Assembly: GCA_963969395.1 (NCBI GenBank)
Contig: OZ017796.1
Span: 3,970,501 to 4,034,500 of the forward strand
Source of the DNA: Pseudoscleropodium purum
Taxonomy: Eukaryota > Streptophyta > Bryopsida > Hypnales > Brachytheciaceae
Reading direction: 5' to 3'
DNA: 64,000 bases
Positions 23,760-34,804 of the stretch are shown here, piece by piece. Numbering within the stretch: the first letter of the stretch is position 1; each line of letters begins with the position of its first letter. Below the pieces are notes generated by a model. It had not been told where the DNA came from, made no database searches, and saw only the letters and a program-made list of their open reading frames with translations. Made by a program: the position numbers and the translations under genes.

Positions 23760-25300
23760 GCTGTTTCTGTGAAGCCCAGCTCGGGGGGGTTTAGTGGAGG
23801 TGTGGGGATGGTGGTTGCAACCGCGCTAAATCGCTAAAACCCTGCATTGCAATCCCAAATTCTCGTGTTACTTCTTCAAAGTGATGTCCCGGTAATCAAT
23901 GAACCAAGCATACTCTTTCCTCTGGTCAGCACAGCCATGACTACCTCTCCGAGCTACTGACTGCCAATTGCGGACGCCTACTTCGACAATTCGAACTCTA
24001 CAGAAAATAACCAAAAATCAATTCTCCAAAGCAAGGAAAGCCTCTGGTCAATCCCCAATCCTAAAGCCGATGGTCAAAAACGACACAACTCTTCCAAACT
24101 AGGAGACACTATCTCGAAACCCCGAAAACCTCACACTCCAGAAAAAAGCACCTTCGTCCTCTCTAACCCAATTCTCGAACTCCTGAATGTGCTGATGCAG
24201 AGATTACTTATTCTTGTACAGAGATACTGAGAAAAGTTTATTGAATTCTGGGACAACGTAGAACTCGTTAAAAGAGAGATTTTCCGGATCCCGAAAGCGT
24301 GACGCACCTCTGTCGAACTCCAAAAAAAAACGAAAGATTTCAAGAACCAAACTAAGAAATTCACGGCATTACACCAACACGAAGACCAATCAAAGTCAAG
24401 TAAGGACCGGCATTCCCCTGATCAACTTAACCACAAGGTCCAACGAAATCTAACGACAATTCACGCCAGTGAACTCTACACGCAGGTCAGATTCGGCCCA
24501 AAAGAGTGACACACGTCGTCATGTAATTGATCGTATCCTCTTGAAAAATGATGTGGAGTTTGAATTTCGACACAAAAAGGATTGAATCCGATCTCTGCGT
24601 GTACGAGTAAGCTTAGTCTAGAGATAAGAATTGATCGTCACGTGAGGAGCTCCTGAAGGCCAACTCCGATATCACTCGCACTCCCTACTCCAATTACACA
24701 AATCCCTAATTTGGTAAATTGCAAAAAAAAATGCACCGCTTCACGCAATGAGGACAGTTGGAAATACCTCGAAATTCTACAAGGATGACGAGCTGCGCGC
24801 AATGAGACCTTTGTTCACACGGGTCGAGTCCATCACAAGATTCGCCTTCACCACCCGAACATCTCCAATTCCGCAATCCTCAGAGTCAAAGAGATTCCTG
24901 TTTAACTTCCTAAAACTGGTTGCAATCAGGGCTTTTGTTTTTGGCGAAATTTTGCTAGACTATCAAAAATTTAACCTTTGTAGCTTCATCCCTCCAAAAA
25001 CTGGCTTTAGGAGTGAGGCAGCAAGGGGAATCTGGTAAAAAAAAAAAGCCCTGGTTGCAATATTGAGAGCCTTGCAACCAATCATAATGTGCCTGAACTA
25101 CTCCAAGTACTTCGAGAGTTCCGCCACAACTACTCCAAGTACTTTGAGAATTCCGCCACAACTACTCCAAGTACTTCGAGAATTCCGCCACAACTTCACA
25201 GAAAGAGAGGAACCTATAGATTAAAAATGAAGAGGTCATCAGCACGGGTTGGCTACCTTAGTAATAGGGTGTTGAATGCCCAATGAAGTAACTTGGTATC
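23760..25300. other. Region upstream of the Obg gene, no gene recognised
   Basis: This stretch is less AT-rich than most intergenic DNA in the window. Short frames occur on both strands without motifs. It may contain the Obg promoter near 23760-23900. A 32-bp minisatellite lies at 25098-25193. Confidence 0.4.
25098..25193. repeat. 32-bp minisatellite, three copies
   Basis: The unit CTACTCCAAGTACTTCGAGA and onward begins at 25098, 25130 and 25162, with one or two substitutions between copies. Confidence 0.85.
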
Positions 25301-26413
25301 CAGAAATGTGCCTTGTACTTTATAAATTAATTAAAATAAAATAAAATTTTATATTTTTGTTTTGTTTTTAAATTCACTATATACATAAATATTTTTATTT
25401 TGAATGCATAAAAATAAGAAATTTTGCATTTATAATATACCATGTTGATCACTTTGTACTTTAGCCTTTTCTATCTAAATCTAAACACTAAAAATTTAAA
25501 AAAATTTAAAATATATATATATATATATATATTGGAGATTTTTCAAAGTTTTGCGCTTCTAAAGTGATTTGGCAATAGTCTATACAAATGTTTGTACAAG
25601 TTGTATAGAGAATTTCTATAAACCAATTCTTTCAAATTTGGAAAACTCAATACATTTATCTAAGTAGTGAGGTGACAAAATAATGATTTACTTGGATGAA
25701 AATTTTTTGTCAAGCTAATATGATATTTTCTAAGAATCTTTTCACTAGTTGGAAAATGCATTCAAAACAAGTAATTTCACATAAAAATGATAAAAATAGA
25801 ATGGTAATGATTGTATATAGTGTATTGTCCTAAGGTTAAAACTTGATTTTCCAAAAATTTACCCTAAAGATTGCCAAATTTTGCATATCTTTAGGTTTTC
25901 TATTCTACAATTATTTATTGACAAATAAGGAGCACAACTAGAGTATGAAACAAATAAGGTGAAATAGTCCATTGCAATCCATTCTAGTCACTAATTACTC
26001 CATTGCTATCACCTAAGACGTTGTTTGTGGTCCAACTCTCATTTATTGAAAATTCTTTGTACAATGGAAACATCTAAAATTGTCAAAATAAACAATTAAG
26101 CATAATTGGAGGCACCTATGTCTAGAAAAAAAACATTTCTGTAGTATTAGCAATGGAAAATTATGAATTTTCATAAAAAATTTTGATATGTAATTTTTAA
26201 ATATTTTTAGATATGATATATAGTTTCTATTAATTTTCAAAGTAGAAGGTCTTTAAGCCACTAAAACTATCATATAGCTAGATCTAAAAACAAAATCAAT
26301 AGTCAACTAATCAAAGTTAAATAAGGGAATAGTTTAATGCTACTTTGAGGGTCACTTTCAAGGAATTCTATTGTGTATGATTGGATACATGGACATTTTG
26401 GAGGGTTTATACC
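25301..26413. other. AT-rich intergenic DNA with (AT)n microsatellite
   Basis: No gene is recognised. An (AT) run lies at about 25511-25532. Confidence 0.5.
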
Positions 26414-27353
26414 TTAACTCCTATGTGCTTAGCTAAACTATGTTTTTTCACAACACAGTGATTTTGGGCAATTCACTACAAACGGAATTTTTATTTTATT
26501 TCTTTGAAATTTTCACACAACGTGTGCTTGAGGAGTAACTTTAAGGTACAACAATTTTCATAACTTTTGATTATATGGTTAAAAAGTTATTGCATGATAT
26601 GTAATTTTCAATGCTTAGTAAGTAGCTCAAGCAAGTTAGAAAAAATCACTTTGTTAGACACAAACATTTGAACTTGGTTTCCTAGATTTGTATATATGTG
26701 GAAAGATTTGACTCATTCTACTTTGATTAATGAGGTGAAAGTTATGAGTGGTTTTAGTTTATGGGTAGTTTTGGAATCTCTACTCTAAAATAAACTTTAT
26801 AGTCTTTTATTCTACTCAATTTTTAATATTTTTGAAAAAGTAAATAAAAGCATTGTCTTTAGATTGTTTATTACAACACTACAGCCATTGGGATTGGCAT
26901 TTTTCAATTCCATAACTAAATTCTTGATAATTTAGTGTTTTTAGTTATACTATACTTTTTTTTACTTACTATTTTTTTCAAGTATGAATATGAAAAAAAA
27001 AATTTGGATTTTTTTATATGTATTTGCAACTTATTTCTTCAACATGTTATGGAGGGTAAAAAGTTGTAGGTGATCAATACATTTTTGTGTAAAAAGTTTG
27101 AAAGATGAGTTCTAACCATTTTAGAAGAGTTGAAAATACTTCTTTTTTAAATTCAAGCAACTTGATGTTGCAATTGGTAAGGTTTTTTATTTTGAAATTT
27201 TAGAAGGGTGTACTATAACAAAAGTTAACTAAAGGATCTTGTAGTTGAATTTGTTAATGAATAAATATAGATGAATGTTTTTATCTTGCTTTGGGTTTCA
27301 GTACTTTGAAGTAGTATAGGGCCTAAAAACACCATCTATCTTTTAGAGGTTAA
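26414..27353 (-). mobile_element. TTAA-flanked repeat family A, copy 5
   Basis: It runs from TTAACTCCTATGTGC to ATCTTTTAGAGGTTAA (940 bp) and is reversed relative to copies 2 and 3. Both termini are decayed forms of the family ends. The TTAA at 27350-27353 is shared with the next element. Confidence 0.8.
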
Positions 27354-28035
27354 CCCTTAACTGCTAAGGCCTTTTTTGAGCTTCTAGGAATTTGCTCTAA
27401 AATGAACAAAAAGCCAACATTTTGATAAGTTGTATCAATTTTTTTTTAATAGTAACCATACAAATTCAAACTAGATAAGTTAGAGATCATATAGGAAAAG
27501 AAAACACAACAATATCACTATGGATTGAAAGATTAAAATGCTTGATCATGAGTGTATTAAAACTATGAAAGTGATTTGAAGTCTTTTAATCTTCTTTTAA
27601 CATGTCAAATCTAAAAAGTTGGTCACCAAAAAAATATGAGGTTAAAGGACATAATATGCATAATTCCAATCAATTTACGACTTCTCAAAACCTCTTCTAC
27701 AATTTTTTTAAATGAATTTCTAATGTGAATTTTTCTTCAAGATCTAGTGTATTTGAGGCTCATTTCCAAGAGCTCTCACCAATGTCTACCGAAAGTCAAG
27801 ATTGCAATGAGCACCCTTGCACATAATCTTGAATGGAAAAATCACAATTCATCATTTTCATAATCAAATTTTTGATGCTAAAAGTAGACTTCAAAAATAA
27901 ATTTTCAAAAATATAGATAACTAAAAATAACTTGCTAAATAGCAACTTGATAAGGAAAAATAACTTGCTATTCCAAGGTTTTATTTAACTTCAAAGTATT
28001 GTCAACACCAAAATTAGGTGCCTCAAACATGTCAT
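27350..28035 (+). mobile_element. TTAA-flanked repeat family B, copy 1, abutting family A copy 5
   Basis: The left end TTAACCCTTAACTGCTAAGGCC matches the family B terminus and shares its TTAA with the right border of the preceding element. The interior matches 56366-56988 and 60488-61144 ('aatttgctctaaa', 'agccaacattttgat', 'gtcaacacc'). The right terminus is decayed near 28035 and no TTAA remains. Confidence 0.75.
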
Positions 28036-29636
28036 GGATTGATAAGGTCATTTTATCAATATCCATTATCGGTCTTTTGACCTTGATGGATTGTCCTATT
28101 TTAAGGTTGATTTTCGAGGTTGATTCTCAAGGACACTAACTTTATACCCCCTGAAATAATAATAATCACATGTTCCAACCACCTCGAAAGGACAGAAAAG
28201 TGGCGGTTTTGGGTGCTTGTACCTTAAAAATACATTTTTTTGATCCCTTAGACTTTAAATTCTAGTAAGGCAAAGGGGGAAGTCTCACGCCAGCGCAGAC
28301 CGACACCCTTTGACAGCCAATCACCAGGCGCCTAGTCACAGTGCCAGCAGGATTTCTTTAAAAATATGTCCAAGCTATGCATTCGCGACAAGTGTCGCAT
28401 GACCCAGCTCAGAGAAGATACCTTCGTTCCCGTGGATGACTCCGTAACCTCACTACGCAGTTTTTCATCCAACATTCTTGCCTTCTGTAAAGATGCTCTT
28501 CTTCTCTCAAGTATGAAACCATGGCTCACACGCTGAGAGGTGGGCGTTGCACGAATCGTTTGTTGCGGTGGTTGGGAGGGAGCGTTTATGCGGAGATGAT
28601 CTGCTAAGTGAGTTTTCCGCACACGCTGATGATCGAATTGTTGTGTTGGGTCGTGGTAATCGTCTCATCTTTCATTTTTGCTTTGTAAAAAACAAGATCT
28701 CTATCTGTTCTTGCTTGGCTTTAGAAGAGGTGGAGAAGGCTCTTTGTCTGTGAGCTTGCTTTTCTCCGACTTGGGGATCTTTTCCTGAGCTTCTTTAGGA
28801 GCATTTTGTAAGGAGGGTTTCGGAGTATCATGGAACTTGCTTTGTTCTGTGCTACTTGCATCTCTGCGTTCTCTGTGGAAGTGATCTGTGCTTTTGAATG
28901 GTCACTCGTGATGCTGTCTTGGATTAGAATTTGCAAATTCTTCCATGTGAATGCTTGAGTATAGTAACATTGTGAGTGAATGGTTTGGTTGCACGTGGGC
29001 TTCCATGTTTCTTATGAAAAGGGGGGTTGGAATATGTTTTCTCTTGTGTGCACTTAGTTTTGCGCCGTGGCCGCAGCGTGTGTTATGTGTTTAGTTGTAT
29101 CTGTTGAGTACTTAGCCAAATTCATTTTGAAACGGCAGTTTTGAGTATGATTTCTTCACTTTTTAGTCATGGTACTGTGTGCTTTGGCGAAATTTCATCA
29201 GTAAGTGCTTAATGTGAACTTGTTACTTGATGTGCACACGAAATTAGTTAACGGGTTAACATGTTGTTCATGGCTCGATGCTTTGAGAGTCGGGCACCCC
29301 CTTGGAATCCCCTGGCTCCATCGCATAATTCTAAATTCATGGTGTGAGTAGAATATGTCATCTTCTAACAAATGTTCTAAACGATGGTTAGGAAGACCTA
29401 ATAAGTCGAAGGTTACCGAATGCGTTAGGACTGTTTTCCGGCTCTGTGTGGGCGATTCTTAAGCTCTCTGTGTTCTCGACTGGGTTCAGCGAGGAAGGTT
29501 GTCGTTTCTGACGTTCTATGTGATGTAGTTGCTAGTTTCGTCGTGTCTTTCACTCATTCAATGAAATGACGATGTTCTGTTTCAGGTGAATTTGTATTTA
29601 TATTTCCAATAAGCTTGGAATTTTCTACACTGAAAG
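28036..29636 (+). promoter_or_regulatory. Upstream region and 5' leader of the sucrose transporter gene
   Basis: No coding region is recognised. A plausible 3' splice site (TTCTGTTTCAG at about 29576-29585) lies 50 bases before the start codon, which suggests an intron in the 5' untranslated region. Its donor and the transcription start could not be fixed. Short frames on both strands at 28332-28936 have no motifs. Confidence 0.35.
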
Positions 29637-31223
29637 ATGGACACTCCAAAGGGGAAGAAAAGAAACCGGGTTCCTATTCGGGCTTTGATTCAGGTAGCTA
29701 GTGTAGCTGCCGGAGTCCAATTTGGCTGGGCATTGCAGCTTTCGCTCCTCACCCCCTATGTGCAAGAGCTTGGAATTCCTCACGCTTGGGCCAGTTTCAT
29801 CTGGCTCTGTGGTCCCATTTCGGGCATGATCGTTCAACCTATCATTGGCCACTACAGTGACAGTTGCGCAAGTCCTTATGGCCGAAGGAGGCCTTTCATT
29901 CTCGGAGGGGCCACTCTCGTTATCATAGCAGTTCTCATTATAGGATACTCTGCCGACCTGGGATACCTCATTGGTGACTCTCTGGACTCCCGTCCTCGCG
30001 CGATTGTCATTTTCGTGATTGGATTCTGGGTGCTCGACCTGGCCAACAACACCCTGCAGGGCCCCTGCCGAGCCTTGCTGGCCGATTTCACAGGGAAGGA
30101 TCAAACCCGGAACCGAAGAGCTAATGCCTTCTTCTCCCTGTTCATGGCCCTCGGCAACATCCTGGGATTCGCAACGGGCGCCTACAGTGGCTGGTACAAG
30201 ATTTTCCCCTTCACCTACACGAAAGCCTGTGACATCGCATGCGCAAACCTCAAGTCTGCTTTCCTTCTGGGCGTGCTCATGTTAGTGACCACCACATTCT
30301 TGAGTGTGACGGCAGCTTCTGAAACGCCCTTCGACCCCATCACGAAGAAGCACTCGGTGGTGAAGGCGGTGACTCCCCTCTTGTCGGAGAAGACGAACGA
30401 AAGCTCCTCCAGCACTGTGGCCAACGTGAACGATGACGAAGACGACGACGACGACGACGAAGGGGAATCCGAGGCTCTCTTCACGGAGCTTCTGGGAGCT
30501 TTGAGAGACCTCCCACGACCAATGTGGTACATCCTTCTCGTCACGGCTCTCACATGGATTGCGTGGTTTCCTTTCCTCCTCTTCGACACGGACTGGATGG
30601 GCCGTGAAGTTTATGGTGGGGAGCCTTCCGACCCAAGCACGAGCCCGTTGTATTACGCTGGGGTACACATGGGCTCGCTTGGACTTATGCTCAACTCCGT
30701 CGTCCTCGGGCTCACCTCCCTCTGCATCGAGTTTGTCTGCAGGAAATTGGGTCCAAGCTACGTCTGGGGCATTGCCAATGTGATCATGGCGGTTTGCTTC
30801 GTGGGAACGGCGCTGGTGACTGGAGCAGCTGCTCGGGCTGCACACTTGTATCCCAGCCAAGAGCCACCAGCTTATGTCATTCACTCGTGTTTAGCCATCT
30901 TCGCAGTGCTGGGAGCACCTTTGGCAGTGACATACTCGGTGCCGTACGCGTTGACAGCGACTTATACTGAGAAAGTGGGAGGAGGCCAAGGCTTGTCTGT
31001 TGGGGTGTTGAATCTGGCCGTCGTGACCCCGCAGGTGATTGTGTCAGTAGGAAGCGGACCTTGGGATGAACTTTTTGGAGGGGGCAACTTGCCAGCCTTT
31101 CTACTTGGGGCAGGAGCTGCTTTACTTGGTGGCATTGCTGCGGTGCTGCTGCTGCCTAGGCCCCCGCCGGATTTCAAGACCAGGAACCGTCTGCGGAGGA
31201 CCCACAGTTCCCCTATTCCTTAA
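29637..31223 (+). CDS. Sucrose/H+ symporter (SUT/SUC family)
   Basis: A member of the glycoside-pentoside-hexuronide:cation symporter family that moves sucrose with protons across the plasma or vacuolar membrane. It has 528 residues, the usual SUT length, and 12 predicted membrane segments. The amino terminus carries VASVAAGVQFGWALQLSLLT and GIPHAWASFIWLCGPISG, the latter including the conserved His. SPYGRRRPFI follows helix 3, and VLDLANNTLQGPCRALLADF marks the next conserved segment. The central cytoplasmic loop (about 225-285) includes a run of Asp/Glu (DDEDDDDDDEGE). The carboxyl end is RRTHSSPIP, rich in possible phosphorylation sites. Overall resemblance is to the SUT4-like clade, from memory. 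The whole coding region lies in a single exon, unlike most angiosperm homologues. No lesions seen; this is the best preserved gene here. Substrate and membrane are inference. Confidence 0.95.
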   Translation: MDTPKGKKRNRVPIRALIQVASVAAGVQFGWALQLSLLTPYVQELGIPHAWASFIWLCGPISGMIVQPIIGHYSDSCASPYGRRRPFILGGATLVIIAVLIIGYSADLGYLIGDSLDSRPRAIVIFVIGFWVLDLANNTLQGPCRALLADFTGKDQTRNRRANAFFSLFMALGNILGFATGAYSGWYKIFPFTYTKACDIACANLKSAFLLGVLMLVTTTFLSVTAASETPFDPITKKHSVVKAVTPLLSEKTNESSSSTVANVNDDEDDDDDDEGESEALFTELLGALRDLPRPMWYILLVTALTWIAWFPFLLFDTDWMGREVYGGEPSDPSTSPLYYAGVHMGSLGLMLNSVVLGLTSLCIEFVCRKLGPSYVWGIANVIMAVCFVGTALVTGAAARAAHLYPSQEPPAYVIHSCLAIFAVLGAPLAVTYSVPYALTATYTEKVGGGQGLSVGVLNLAVVTPQVIVSVGSGPWDELFGGGNLPAFLLGAGAALLGGIAAVLLLPRPPPDFKTRNRLRRTHSSPIP

Positions 31224-33430
31224 ATTGTTGGTCAAGGCCAGGATTCGTAAGTAAGTAGCGACAATTTCTTCGGATATGATTGAATATATTTTCTTCCAGT
31301 ATTGAGCATCATGTACTCCCGTTTCTTGCACTCACTTGGTGAAACCAGTTTCTAGTGAGTTGGCTTTGCAGGAAGCTACCATTTCACAAAGAGAAAATGT
31401 AATATGCTCGTCTTGTGTTTCTTGTATTTTTAGTCCCCTTCCTTAGTCAAATGAAAGAGTGCTATTTAATCATAGTTTGGAGATATCAGAATTGTCCTAC
31501 AAGTAAGGATGTGTAGGTCCCCTCAAGTTGTGGTTCGCAAGACGCACAACTGTTTGTGATAAAATTGGGAATTCCAAGCAGGTGAGCCCTTTCTCGAGTT
31601 TCGACGTTCCGGCACAGATGTAGAAGATTGTCGAATGGAAACTCCAGCTCATGATTCACAGGCTCACATGCATATCTAAACAAAACTGTGTTCGACTCCT
31701 CCTACAACTGACGTGGTTGCAACAATATGAACTTGTGAAAACCGTGATATTCCCCCTGAGAACCTTCATTTCTTTCATTTCTTCTTTCCTTTTGCAAGCA
31801 CCTCATTCACTTAGGGTGAGGAATGGGCACTTGAAACGTGTAGAGGCCTTCCAGACGAAAAGTGGGAGTCAGTGAGTCACTGACTTTGAACCAGAGAATC
31901 CCACGTGCCTACTCGGCGTTCAAAAAACCCACCAAACCACGAAATCAAAGCAAAGTTGATTTCACGGAAGGATCGTTCGGGCATTACGAAGGGATAGGCC
32001 TTCCTGTCTCAAACTCGAAGTTATCTACGAAGAAACACTAAATTCTCCGACTGTGTGTACCAACATTCTCAGCCCTGAGGTGAGCTCATGGCAGATAGTT
32101 TGCCTTGCACATTCAAGCTCCTTGTGGAGCTCGACCTAAAAAGATGCTGCAGAATTCCTGGCCATTGTATCGGTTGTCAAGCCGTTGCTACAAGGTTTAG
32201 TTGGTTTGTTTGCTTTAAATTTTTTTTGGTAGGAGGGGAGGGGGGTGATTTATTGCTGAAAGCTATACAAATTTGTTCTGAGGGAATGTTTGACTACAAA
32301 TTCCCCTAGTTTCAATAAATGAAATAACCCAATTGTTACAAAATCTAGAAATAATAGAGTTAATCACAAAGAGTATGCAATTTCGGATCAAGAGCTGGAA
32401 TTTGAAAAAAATTTGGAGTCCTTTGTACAAAAGAAACACAACACCAAATCTTGCAGCCATTTCTGAAGTGGAGCGAGAAGATCGAAATTCTGTGAATGAT
32501 GCTTTCGAGCATGAGGGAGCAATTCGAGGCAGGGATTGCGTGGAAGTGGAGGTCGATCGACAAGCACCGCATAACTGATTCGCATCTCGGTGAAGATGCT
32601 CATTCGTGGGCTGACAGGAATTTGGTTCCTTCTCGTCTCACGAGCCCCGGCGTCTCTCCTCTCTCAGGACCACTACATTCGTGCAGAAGCTGTGGTGTTG
32701 GAACTTGCGACACTTGTCGTCTCTCAGTGAGTAGTTGAGTACTGTGATTTTTGGAATAATTTCTTTCTAAAAGAAATAAAATGTGAATGATAGTTGTAAA
32801 GCATTGCAAATACCCTATGTGAAGGTTTGGATGTGGCACTCAAGTGTCGAAATTGGATTTCCACGTTAGATTCTCAACGGTCCGAGTCACCTCAGATCAT
32901 TCACAACTTGACACATGGCACTTTTTAACAAAAATGATTTAATTTCAGCTGTGAAGCTAACCTTTGTGTAAGGTAGTATGTACCTGAAAATGTAGACCTA
33001 GGAAAATTTATCTCTAAAAGTTATGCACTATCAAAAATGCCAAGAAAATGAACAATTTGATGATTGATTTTTGAAAAATAATTTTAAAATAATAATATTA
33101 ATAATTAATAAATAAAAATATTTTTCCTTCTCAACCATCTTTGGCATAAGAAAATTGTGTTCTCTACACTTGCACAAAGGTACTAGTGCACTTTGAGCAC
33201 ATGTCAAAATGGATAGTTTATTATTTCTACAAAATCTCTTTATGAACTTGTGTGACTTTAGAAGAAGTCCTTGAATCCCAATTTAGTACAAACATAGTAC
33301 AAGCTCTCCCCCCAAACAACCAAGGTAGATATCCAATAAGGGCTATTTGAAAATCCTAATTTTTTTTAAATGCAAAAATTTACTCAACATCTACAACTAC
33401 CACATGTGCCTTCATTTCAAATTTCATAGA
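31224..33430. other. Intergenic region downstream of the sucrose transporter
   Basis: The first few hundred bases presumably hold the 3' untranslated region. Short frames near 32088-32840 occur on both strands, without recognisable motifs. AT-rich from about 32900. Confidence 0.4.
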
Positions 33431-33539
33431 AAATGACAAACAATGCAAAAGTTATGAGTAAAAAACACCTATTAAAAAGACAAAAAAAAGGCCAAATGTT
33501 TCTTGCAATCACTCTCTTTTGCCAAACTATCACTCCTAC

Positions 33540-34226
33540 TTTCCTGCAGAGGCATTCCACTTTGAATCAAAGAAGCCGAATGTTCATCTGGTGCATGATA
33601 CTAAATAAATTCTCCATCCCAATAGCAATATATTAGTCACTATGAACCTGAACAGTACTGTGCACGCTTGTGCCGATATATGAAACTTGTAGTGTCCCTT
33701 GGTCGAATTCAGTTGCTTGAATATTAAAATTAATCACATGAGCAAGTGATTTCCACTTTTGAATCAAAGAAGCCAAATGTTCACCTGGCGCATGATACTG
33801 ATTCTCCATTCCAACAGCAATATATTGGTCACTATGAACCTGAATCAACCTGAATCAACCTGAATCAACCTGAATAGTACCATGCACACTTGTGCCGGTA
33901 TATGAAACTTGTGCTGTCTCTTGGTCGAATTCACTTGCTTGAATATTGCCGTGGATTCAGCGGGCGGAGCTTTGTTGAGTATCCAAGTGAAGGCCCTTGG
34001 CTTGTACTATATTTCCACGTTGATAGGCAAACTGAGCTATGGCTTGGTTAGCAGTGGACTGACGCAGGGCATTTGCCGAATTGCTTCCTCCCAGGGTTCC
34101 GAGGGTGGCAATGTTGTTGAGGGTGGGCGTATTAGCTCCGCCTGCAGCTTTACTTAAATTATGACCAATGAAACCAATGTTGATTTGATGGTGTGCAACC
34201 CCAGTAGAGGAGCCTCCATGTGACAT
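33540..34226 (-). pseudogene. Unidentified decayed coding sequence with a tandem duplicated segment
   Basis: A minus-strand frame from an ATG at 34226 reads MSHGGSSTGVAHHQINIGF and stays open for 89 codons, rich in Ala, Gly, Asn and Gln. After a TGA the same frame continues with NIQASEFDQETAQVSYTGTS to another stop. A block of about 200 bp then repeats: the words EFDQ, QVSY, GTSVH and HSDQYIA occur in both copies (nucleotides about 33556-33755 and 33756-33955). Between them an 11-bp repeat (cctgaatcaac, three to four copies near 33838-33875) shifts the frame. The amino-acid text is coding-like but I recognise no family. Two stops and the slippage tract suggest a pseudogene. Confidence 0.45.
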
Positions 34227-34804
34227 CGCGTATGGCCTTACGTCTCACAACGATCTGGTTCTCTGACCTTGGTATTGTCCTGCACTCCTACAGCAAGCCA
34301 TGCAACTCTTTTAAAGTGAGTTTTTGACTTTCGAGATAGAGAGAAATTAATTGAGTTTGGGTGTTTTTAGAGACAGAAGACATTGACACCGCAGCACACT
34401 TCAAAGGAGTTCAAATGATGTTTAGAGTGCTTCAGGGTGATCATTCTTTGCACTCATTCAAATGTATCCAGTGCCGTACTTGGTGGCCAGGGTTGGCAAA
34501 AAATAATCCTAAAAATGGATGCCGGAATTTTTGGGAATTGATTTTGGAAAAAACTATATTTCTTGCATGGATAGAAAAGAAATTTTGCAGAATATTGACA
34601 AAATATTTGTAGTTTAGATAGATTGAATAATTGTTCAGGAGAAAATGTTGAACTTGCCTTCTGGATACGATAATATGATGAAATTGAGTTTTTTAATATA
34701 TTCACACAAAGACATAAGCAAAAATAATCCAAAATTCAAAGATGGCAATAATTGTAACAACGCCTCAAAGGGAGAAATGTAACAGATTTCACAGACAACT
34801 TCAC

